Shown here one piece after another: positions 1-4,670 of a stretch of DNA of 6,095 nucleotides. The DNA comes from Chitinophagaceae bacterium UBA4412 (GTDB lineage Bacteria; Bacteroidota; Bacteroidia; Chitinophagales; Chitinophagaceae): positions 27,132 to 33,226 of the forward strand of contig DGQO01000161.1 in NCBI GenBank assembly GCA_002400445.1, written 5' to 3'. Every line of letters starts with the position of its first letter. Position 1 is the stretch's first letter. The notes beneath the pieces are model-generated. The model did not search any database, was not told the origin of the DNA, and saw only the letters and a program-made list of their open reading frames with translations. A program made the translations under genes and the position numbers.

Positions 1-390
1 GGCAAAGGAAACAAAGAGAGATTGGTGCCTATCGGCAGCGATGCCATCAAATACCTGAACATTTACCGGAATACTGTGCGCAACCAACTCACGATCAAGC
101 CCGGTGAAGAAGACATTGTATTTTTAAACCGCCGGGGAAAGCGGTTAAGCCGGGTAATGATTTTTCTCATCATTAAAGCACTGGCAAAGCAGGCGGGCAT
201 CACCAAAAATATATCACCACATACTTTCAGACATTCTTTTGCAACGCATTTGGTAGAAGGTGGTGCAGACCTGCGGGCTGTGCAGGAAATGCTTGGGCAT
301 GAAAGCATTACCACCACCGAAATATATACGCACCTGGACAGGGAATTTCTGCGCAGTACGCTACAGCTTTACCATCCAGCATTTAAGTAA
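1..390 (+). CDS. xerD: Tyrosine recombinase XerD-type, C-terminal part (5' end outside window)
   Basis: This is the C-terminal catalytic part of a tyrosine site-specific recombinase. XerC/XerD proteins resolve chromosome dimers at dif by cutting and rejoining DNA through a tyrosine. The frame is open from base 1, so the real start lies outside; 129 residues are visible of a family that is usually about 300. Counting from the first visible codon, the GKGNKER beta-hairpin lysine region is at 1-7, HTFRH (His74, Arg77) follows, then LGH (His100) and the nucleophile Tyr109 in IYTHLD. The N-terminal DNA-binding domain and the first catalytic Arg are not visible. The short tail ending in HPAFK resembles housekeeping XerD rather than a phage or transposon integrase, and no mobile-element context is seen. 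XerD rather than XerC is a judgement from the tail. The gene converges on the next one with a 3-base gap. Confidence 0.88.
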   Translation, partial: GKGNKERLVPIGSDAIKYLNIYRNTVRNQLTIKPGEEDIVFLNRRGKRLSRVMIFLIIKALAKQAGITKNISPHTFRHSFATHLVEGGADLRAVQEMLGHESITTTEIYTHLDREFLRSTLQLYHPAFK

Positions 391-393
391 ATA

Positions 394-1167
394 TTATTGG
401 GAATATACGGCAGTACCGGCAGCATTCTCACCCCTGGAAACCCGCTTGCGGTAGTTTTTAAACATGCTTTGCCAGCGAAGTTTTAATACGCCAAGGATGC
501 CTTCTTTTACGATGCCTTTGTTCATTTTGCTTGCACCAAGTTCACGATCAATAAAAGTGATGGGCACTTCTACGATCTTAAAACCCAATTTCCATGCAGC
601 AAATTTCATCTCAATCTGGAAAGCATAACCGGTAAAACTGATAGCGCCAAAGTGCAGTGTTTCCAGTACTTCCCGGCGATAACATACGAATCCCGCCGTG
701 GGATCTTTAATGGGCATCCAGGTAATTATGCGGGTGTATAAGGATGCGCCTTTAGAAAGAAATATGCGATTGGCTGGCCAGTTTTCCACCGCTCCTCCCG
801 GCACATACCGGGAACCCACAGCTACATCTGCACCTGCGGCACAGGCATCGTATAGCCTGTTGAGGTCTTTTGGATTATGAGAAAAGTCTGCATCCATTTC
901 AAAGATGTAGCGATAGCCTCTGCTCAAAGCCCATTTAAAACCGTGGATATAAGCTGTACCAAGGCCTAGTTTGCCTCTGCGCTCTTCCAGAAAAAGCTGA
1001 CCGGGATAATTTGGAAACAGGTTGCGCACAATATTAGCTGTCCCATCTGGCGATCCATCGTCTATCACCAGCACATGAAAGCCGGTATTTAATGCTACTA
1101 CCGCATCTATAATAGCTGCGATATTCTCCTTTTCATTAAATGTGGGTATAATAACAATCTTTTCCAA
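394..1167 (-). CDS. GT2 polyprenol-phosphate mannose/glucose synthase (DPM1-like)
   Basis: This is a family 2 glycosyltransferase of the dolichol/polyprenol monophosphate mannose synthase type. Such enzymes move a hexose from a nucleotide sugar to a polyprenyl phosphate on the inner face of the cytoplasmic membrane, giving a lipid-linked donor for cell-surface glycans or protein glycosylation. The GT-A fold signature is clear in the 257 residues: IPTFNEKENI at 7-16, VIDDGSPDGT at 34-43, the metal-binding DAD at 92-94 in MDADFSHNP, DPTAGF at 155-160, and ELGASKMN at 209-216. There is no C-terminal membrane segment, so it is the short, peripheral form; the tail after about 240 is basic and then low in complexity. 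The start fitting the family N-terminus is a TTG codon; no ATG lies between it and the in-frame stop at 1204-1206. It is the downstream gene of a tandem pair with the exonuclease, 79 bases apart. Whether the sugar is mannose or glucose cannot be told. Confidence 0.9.
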   Translation of the reverse strand: MEKIVIIPTFNEKENIAAIIDAVVALNTGFHVLVIDDGSPDGTANIVRNLFPNYPGQLFLEERRGKLGLGTAYIHGFKWALSRGYRYIFEMDADFSHNPKDLNRLYDACAAGADVAVGSRYVPGGAVENWPANRIFLSKGASLYTRIITWMPIKDPTAGFVCYRREVLETLHFGAISFTGYAFQIEMKFAAWKLGFKIVEVPITFIDRELGASKMNKGIVKEGILGVLKLRWQSMFKNYRKRVSRGENAAGTAVYSQ

Positions 1168-1173
1168 TAGAAC

Positions 1174-1185
1174 AACAGCGCTGTT
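1174..1185. repeat. 12-bp perfect palindrome before the glycosyltransferase start
   Basis: AACAGCGCTGTT reads the same on both strands. It lies 6 bases upstream of the TTG start of the glycosyltransferase, where a ribosome would bind. It could be an operator half of a regulator site or a small mRNA hairpin that limits initiation. It could also be chance; no second copy was noticed in the window. Confidence 0.35.
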
Positions 1186-1190
1186 TATCT

Positions 1191-1198
1191 TAAAATTA
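1191..1198 (-). promoter_or_regulatory. Weak -7-like promoter box for the glycosyltransferase gene
   Basis: On the minus strand this reads TAATTTTA, one mismatch from the Bacteroidota -7 element TAnnTTTG. TTTC stands 20 bases upstream, near where the TTTG/TTG -33 element would be. It would give the glycosyltransferase its own transcript instead of relying on read-through from the exonuclease gene. In AT-rich DNA such matches arise easily, so support is thin. Confidence 0.2.
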
Positions 1199-1236
1199 AG
1201 TTTTTAATTCTTGAATTTGAAAGGGGGGTAAAACTT

Positions 1237-1259
1237 ATCCTGGTATTCAGGATTTTTTT
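1237..1259 (+). terminator. Terminator-like hairpin with T-run, pointing in the plus direction
   Basis: ATCCTG (1237-1242) and CAGGAT (1248-1253) form a six-base-pair stem around a five-base loop. Seven consecutive T at 1253-1259 follow on the plus strand. This is the layout of a short intrinsic terminator. It overlaps the stop codon and last codons of the minus-strand exonuclease. No plus-strand gene feeds into it, so it would stop antisense transcription. On the minus strand the hairpin is followed only by a weak AAGTTTT tract, so action in both directions is uncertain. The stem is short. Confidence 0.3.
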
Positions 1260-2017
1260 AACAAAGCCCGGTTAAAAATCTCTGTAAGTTTCTGTTTTGT
1301 ATGCCTTGGAAACTCACTTTTCATCATCCAGTCATAATACTGAGGCTCAGAACGCAAAACATCTGCAACACATTTGCCTTTGTATTTGCCAAAGTTGAAT
1401 ACCTCTACCCCTTTGTCGTCAAATACAAAACGGCGTGCATAGTCCACAATCTTGTCTTCCCCTATTACGCCAAGTATAGAATCGATGGTATTGCCCAGTT
1501 TTTCGTATCGGCCAATCTGTGAATGCAGTACTTCAATCGTGGCCTGGATATCAATTTCAGCGCTGTGTGCATTTTCCAGGTCCTTATTGCAGAAAAACCG
1601 GTATGCTGCAGAAAGGGTACGAGGCTCCATTTGGTAAAAAATATGCTGCACATCTACCATTCGCCGATCACTGAGGTCTACCTCAATCTCAGCCCGAAGA
1701 AATTCTTCCATCAGCATGGGTATATCAAAGCGGTTGCTGTTGTACCCGCCGAGGTCACAATTTTCAAGAAACTGCTTGATTTCATTTGCCGCCTGTTTAA
1801 AAGTAGGGGCGTCTTTTACCATTTCATCGGTGATGCCATGAATTTCTGTGACTACAGCCGGAATGGGCATGCCTGGATTGAGCAGTTTGCGTTTTACCTG
1901 CCTGGACTCATCGGGCATAAGTTTTACGATAGCAATTTCGACAATGCGGTCTAAGGAAAGATTTACACCTGTGGTTTCGAGATCAATAAAGGCAATTGGG
2001 CGGGTTAGTTTTAACAT
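1247..2017 (-). CDS. DnaQ-like 3'-5' exonuclease with ExoX-type C-terminal domain
   Basis: This is a DEDDh-family 3'-5' exonuclease, related to the DNA polymerase III epsilon proofreading subunit and to exodeoxyribonuclease X. It would remove nucleotides from DNA 3' ends in the cytoplasm using two metal ions. In the 256 residues the active site is complete: Asp12 and Glu14 in DLETTG (Exo I), Asp98 in NSNRFDIPML (Exo II), His151 and Asp156 in HSAEID (Exo III). A second small domain at about 205-250, FNFGKYKGK followed by YYDWMM, matches the ExoX C-terminal/DUF3820 type. That argues for a stand-alone repair or processing nuclease rather than the polymerase epsilon subunit. It starts at ATG with no clear Shine-Dalgarno and a candidate TAATTTTG promoter box about 76 bases upstream. 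The glycosyltransferase follows on the same strand with no evident functional link. The exact substrate is unknown. Confidence 0.88.
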   Translation of the reverse strand: MLKLTRPIAFIDLETTGVNLSLDRIVEIAIVKLMPDESRQVKRKLLNPGMPIPAVVTEIHGITDEMVKDAPTFKQAANEIKQFLENCDLGGYNSNRFDIPMLMEEFLRAEIEVDLSDRRMVDVQHIFYQMEPRTLSAAYRFFCNKDLENAHSAEIDIQATIEVLHSQIGRYEKLGNTIDSILGVIGEDKIVDYARRFVFDDKGVEVFNFGKYKGKCVADVLRSEPQYYDWMMKSEFPRHTKQKLTEIFNRALLKKS

Positions 2018-2092
2018 AGTACTGTTTTGGTATTTTGAAAAGTGTATTATCTAAGTTTAAAAAAAGACAACCAGCATTGTAATAGAAAGCAA

Positions 2093-2100
2093 CAAAATTA
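2093..2100 (-). promoter_or_regulatory. Candidate Bacteroidota -7 promoter box for the exonuclease gene
   Basis: The minus strand reads TAATTTTG, an exact match to the Bacteroidota -7 consensus TAnnTTTG. It sits 76 bases before the exonuclease ATG, implying a leader of roughly 70 bases. No good TTTG/TTG -33 element lies 19-21 bases upstream; that place is taken by the AT-rich CTTTTAAAAG palindrome. Confidence 0.4.
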
Positions 2101-2117
2101 CGGGTTCGGCGTTTTAA

Positions 2118-2127
2118 CTTTTAAAAG
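2118..2127. repeat. Palindrome CTTTTAAAAG between the divergent promoter boxes
   Basis: This is a perfect 10-bp palindrome in the divergent region, 17 bases from the minus-strand -7 box and 13 bases from the plus-strand one, so it covers or abuts both -33 regions. TTTTAA also recurs at 2112-2117, 2119-2124 and 2129-2134. It may be a binding site or simply AT-rich promoter DNA. Confidence 0.3.
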
Positions 2128-2140
2128 ATTTTAAATAATT

Positions 2141-2148
2141 TACATTTG
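2141..2148 (+). promoter_or_regulatory. Candidate Bacteroidota -7 promoter box for the lipoprotein-bacilliredoxin operon
   Basis: TACATTTG is an exact match to the Bacteroidota -7 consensus TAnnTTTG. It lies 38 bases before the lipoprotein ATG, a normal leader length. The -33 position holds only TTTT (2119-2122) in place of TTTG, with 18 bases between, so that half is weak. It is the only good candidate for driving the two plus-strand genes. Confidence 0.5.
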
Positions 2149-2186
2149 CCTTGCAAAAAGCAAAACAATCCAGAAAAACATCCTTT

Positions 2187-2315
2187 ATGAAAAAGATTTT
2201 TGTCGCTTCAGCGCTTCTTTTTTCTCTCGTAGCTCTTGCTAGTTGTGGTACCAGTAAAAAATATGGCTGCCCTTCTACGGCTAAAACATCCACCCAAATC
2301 TCTGTAAAAGTATAA
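2187..2315 (+). CDS. Very small lipoprotein (42 aa), function unknown
   Basis: This 42-residue gene is supported by a clean lipoprotein signal and its setting. After MKK comes a hydrophobic stretch (residues 4-18) and a lipobox LASC, with Cys20 as the predicted lipidated residue. The mature part would be only 23 residues, rich in Ser, Thr and Lys, with one more cysteine, Cys28, in KYGCPS. No acidic residues follow Cys20, so the acidic surface-export signal known from Bacteroidota lipoproteins is absent; an inner-leaflet, periplasmic location is inferred. Its stop TAA shares one base with the ATG of the bacilliredoxin gene (TAATG), which suggests translational coupling, and a TACATTTG promoter box stands 38 bases upstream. 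The ATG follows an A-rich stretch rather than a Shine-Dalgarno. I recall similar small KYGCP-type lipoproteins in Bacteroidota but know no function. Confidence 0.75.
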   Translation: MKKIFVASALLFSLVALASCGTSKKYGCPSTAKTSTQISVKV

Positions 2316-2647
2316 TGAACTGGAATATTCTCAACAGTGCTGACCAACTCACTCAAATACGGGAAGCCTCATTTCAAAAGCACCAGGTAATTTTTAAGCA
2401 TAGTACACGCTGTTCTATCAGCAGTATGGCTAAAAGCCGCTTAGACAAAAGTACCGAAGACAGCAGTGCTGCCGATTTTTATTACCTGGATCTTATTGCT
2501 TTCAGGAATATTTCTAACCTGCTTGCAGAAACTTTTAAAGTGCATCACGAATCGCCCCAGGTACTACTCATTCGTAATGGAGAATGTACCTATGATGAAA
2601 GCCACAATGGCATTCGCATGGCAAGCATCATGGAGCAGGTGGTTTAA
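2315..2647 (+). CDS. ytxJ: YtxJ/BrxC-like monothiol bacilliredoxin
   Basis: This is a thioredoxin-fold protein of the YtxJ (BrxC, DUF2847) family. In Bacillus these cytosolic proteins take bacillithiol off mixed disulfides on oxidised proteins; some Bacteroidota also make bacillithiol. The 110-residue length is normal for the family. The redox motif is HSTRCSISSMA at 29-39, with Cys33 as the likely resolving cysteine and no CXXC partner, so a monothiol mechanism is expected. The cis-proline loop, HESPQVLLI, has Pro81, and a C-terminal conserved segment NGECTYDESHNGI (88-100) contains Cys91. There is no signal peptide. The ATG overlaps the stop of the lipoprotein gene by one base, so the two are almost surely one operon. 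The gene ends 4 bases before the stop of the converging threonine dehydrogenase, with no visible terminator. Family assignment is from motif recognition; no bacillithiol synthesis genes are in the window. Confidence 0.88.
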   Translation: MNWNILNSADQLTQIREASFQKHQVIFKHSTRCSISSMAKSRLDKSTEDSSAADFYYLDLIAFRNISNLLAETFKVHHESPQVLLIRNGECTYDESHNGIRMASIMEQVV

Positions 2648-2651
2648 ACTT

Positions 2652-3608
2652 CTATTCACTTTCCTGCGCTTCCAGGTTTTGCAGCATGTCTTTTGTCATG
2701 CTGGCAATATCGTATTCTGGTTTCCAGCCCCAGTCCTGCCGGGCAAATTGATCGTTAATACTCTGCGGCCAGCTATCAGCTATCTGCTGCCGGTAGTCGG
2801 GGGCATAAGTGGTATGCAATTCGGGTATATGCTTTTGAATTTCGGAATTTATTTCCTTGGGAGAAAAACTCATTCCACTGATATTATAAGAAGTGCGGAT
2901 AGAAATATTTTCTACAGGTGCTTCCATTAACTCAATAGTAGCCCTGATGGCATCCGGCATATACATCATGGGCAAATAAGTGTCTTCCTTTAAAAAGCAT
3001 TTATACTTTTTGTGTTCTAATGCTTCCAGGAATATTTCCACAGCGTAATCGGTAGTGCCTCCGCCCGGTGCCGACTTATAACTAATTAACCCCGGATAGC
3101 GCAAACTCCTTACATCTACACCATATTTGTGGTGATAATAATTGCACCAAAACTCCCCGGCATACTTTGAAATTCCATAAACGGTAGTGGGTTCTATAAT
3201 TGTTTTTTGCGGGCAATCTATCCGTGGCGAAGTGGGGCCAAATACAGCAATAGACGATGGCCAGTAAATCTTATGCAGCTTCTCTTCTTTGGCAATATCC
3301 AGAACGTTCAACAAGCTTTGCATATTTAAATGCCAGGCCAATGCGGGATTTTTTTCTCCCGTGGCAGAGAGGATAGCAGCCAGTAAATAAATTTGTGTGA
3401 TGTTTTGCCTGATCACCTGCACATGGAGCATTTCTTTATTCATCACATCCAATGAAACATAGGGCCCGGTGCCATGGAGCAAGGGGTTTTCTTCCCGCAG
3501 GTCTGATGCAACCACATTTGCATTGCCATACATTTTGCGAAGGGCCAGCGTGAGTTCTACGCCAATTTGCCCTGAAGCGCCAATTACTAAAATTTTTTCT
3601 TTTACCAT
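2652..3608 (-). CDS. L-threonine 3-dehydrogenase, SDR type
   Basis: This is an extended short-chain dehydrogenase of the UDP-galactose-epimerase-like L-threonine 3-dehydrogenase group. It oxidises L-threonine with NAD+ to 2-amino-3-oxobutyrate, which is normally split by glycine C-acetyltransferase to glycine and acetyl-CoA. The 318 residues are full length. The Rossmann motif is GASGQIG at 10-16, the active-site serines are in WPSSIAVFG (116-124), and the catalytic pair is Tyr144 and Lys148 in VYGISKYAGE. Hallmarks separating it from sugar epimerases are LRYPGLISYKSAPGGGTTDY at 169-188 and DSWPQSIND near 278. It is unrelated to the zinc-dependent Tdh of Escherichia coli. It is the last of three minus-strand genes, 16 bases after the aldo/keto reductase stop, and so is probably co-transcribed with it. 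No glycine C-acetyltransferase gene is present here. Confidence 0.9.
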   Translation of the reverse strand: MVKEKILVIGASGQIGVELTLALRKMYGNANVVASDLREENPLLHGTGPYVSLDVMNKEMLHVQVIRQNITQIYLLAAILSATGEKNPALAWHLNMQSLLNVLDIAKEEKLHKIYWPSSIAVFGPTSPRIDCPQKTIIEPTTVYGISKYAGEFWCNYYHHKYGVDVRSLRYPGLISYKSAPGGGTTDYAVEIFLEALEHKKYKCFLKEDTYLPMMYMPDAIRATIELMEAPVENISIRTSYNISGMSFSPKEINSEIQKHIPELHTTYAPDYRQQIADSWPQSINDQFARQDWGWKPEYDIASMTKDMLQNLEAQESE

Positions 3609-3624
3609 AAAACTAAAGTAGAAA

Positions 3625-4620
3625 TCAATGTTTTAAGATGCTATCAATCTGCGTGAGCAAATCTTCTGAAAATTCAATATTGTTAAGGCACTTGAGTGAA
3701 TCTACCAACTGCTCTGGCCGGCTTGCTCCCACAAGCACAGAAGTGATCCGGATATCTTTGAGCAACCAGGCCAGCGCCATTTGAGCAAGCGTTTGATTTC
3801 TTTCTACCGCAATCTCATTTAACTGCTTTAGTTTTTCTACAAGCGCTGGGGTTACCTGGTCACGCTTTAGAAATCCGTGTTCTTTTGCTGCTCTGGAATC
3901 TTCAGGAATGCCATTCAAATATTTATTAGTGAGCAGGCCCTGGGCTAAGGGAGAAAAGGCAATACAACCCACACCTTTATCTTCAAGTAAATACAACAAA
4001 TCATCTTCTACCCACCGCTCCAGCATAGAATATTTTGGCTGCTGAATGAGACAGGGCGTACCCAGTTTTTTCAAAATCTTCATCGCTTTGCGGGCTTCAT
4101 CACCACGGTAGTTTGAAAGGCCAGCATACAATGCCTTCCCGCTACGAACGATGCCATCCAGGGCTTGCATCGTTTCTTCCAATGGCGTAAGGGGGTCTGG
4201 CCGGTGATGATAAAATATATCTACATAGTCAAGTTGCAGCCGGCTGAGACTTTGATCAAGGCTGCTCACCAGATTCTTTTTAGAACCCCATTCTCCATAT
4301 GGACCGGGCCACATATAATACCCGGCTTTACTGGATATCACCAGTTCATCCCGCAGGTGACCGGTAAAATTTTCTTTTAAAATCCGGCCAAAATTTTCTT
4401 CTGCCGAGCCCGGTGGAGGGCCATAATTATTGGCAAGGTCAAAATGAGTAATACCATGATCAAAAGCCGTAAATACAATTTGCTTACTATTTTCAAAATC
4501 ATCTACATGGCCGAAGTTGTGCCATAGACCCAGTGAGATTGCGGGTAACAACAGACCACTGTTTCCGCAGCGGCGGTAGGGCATTTCCTGGTAACGGGTG
4601 GCAGCAGGCGTATAAGGCAT
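3625..4620 (-). CDS. yghZ: Aldo/keto reductase, YghZ (L-glyceraldehyde 3-phosphate reductase)-like
   Basis: This is an NADPH-dependent aldo/keto reductase close to Escherichia coli YghZ, which reduces L-glyceraldehyde 3-phosphate and methylglyoxal. The 331 residues form a complete (beta/alpha)8 barrel. The N-terminal YRRCGNSGLLLPAISLGLWH (15-34) matches the YghZ start well and supports this ATG. The catalytic tetrad is Asp61, Tyr66 (DLANNYGPPPG), Lys98 (ISSKAGYYMWPGPYG) and His139 (YHHRPD). Cofactor segments include SPLAQGLLTNKY from 223 and LVGASRPEQL at 296-305. It lies 50 bases downstream of the glycoside hydrolase and 16 upstream of the threonine dehydrogenase. I saw no TAnnTTTG box in the 50-base gap, so transcription from the hydrolase side is plausible. 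The physiological substrate is not shown by the sequence; removing reactive aldehydes from sugar or threonine breakdown would fit the setting. Confidence 0.9.
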   Translation of the reverse strand: MPYTPAATRYQEMPYRRCGNSGLLLPAISLGLWHNFGHVDDFENSKQIVFTAFDHGITHFDLANNYGPPPGSAEENFGRILKENFTGHLRDELVISSKAGYYMWPGPYGEWGSKKNLVSSLDQSLSRLQLDYVDIFYHHRPDPLTPLEETMQALDGIVRSGKALYAGLSNYRGDEARKAMKILKKLGTPCLIQQPKYSMLERWVEDDLLYLLEDKGVGCIAFSPLAQGLLTNKYLNGIPEDSRAAKEHGFLKRDQVTPALVEKLKQLNEIAVERNQTLAQMALAWLLKDIRITSVLVGASRPEQLVDSLKCLNNIEFSEDLLTQIDSILKH

Positions 4621-4670
4621 ATAAAAAGTTTTAAGTGTGCAAGTTGATCGTTCTTCGGCGAATTATTTCA

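Noticed and set aside
1..390. Recombinase fragment as a sign of an integrative element
   Set aside because: The visible part resembles housekeeping XerD, it is cut by the window edge rather than decayed, and no attachment repeats, tRNA or cargo genes are nearby.
391..406. ATATT/AATAT inverted repeat at the xerD-glycosyltransferase junction as a terminator
   Set aside because: The stem is five A-T pairs with no T-run on either strand, so it is too weak to call.
1223..1228. Run of six G as a phase-variable tract
   Set aside because: It is short and lies in the intergenic region, outside any coding frame or clear promoter spacer.
1523..1954. 143-codon plus-strand open frame opposite the exonuclease
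   Set aside because: It lies wholly antisense to a gene with a complete conserved active site, and its translation shows no family motif or plausible start context.
2466..2930. 154-codon plus-strand open frame across the ytxJ end and the threonine dehydrogenase tail
   Set aside because: It overlaps two well-supported genes in other frames; its hydrophobic look comes from reading those genes out of frame.
2652..3608. Sugar-nucleotide epimerase acting with the galactanase
   Set aside because: The YPGLISYKSAPGGGTTDY and DSWPQSIND blocks are typical of SDR threonine dehydrogenase, not of UDP-galactose 4-epimerase.
4621..4670. Promoter for the aldo/keto reductase in the 50-base gap
   Set aside because: No TAnnTTTG match or -33 element was found on the minus strand in this gap.
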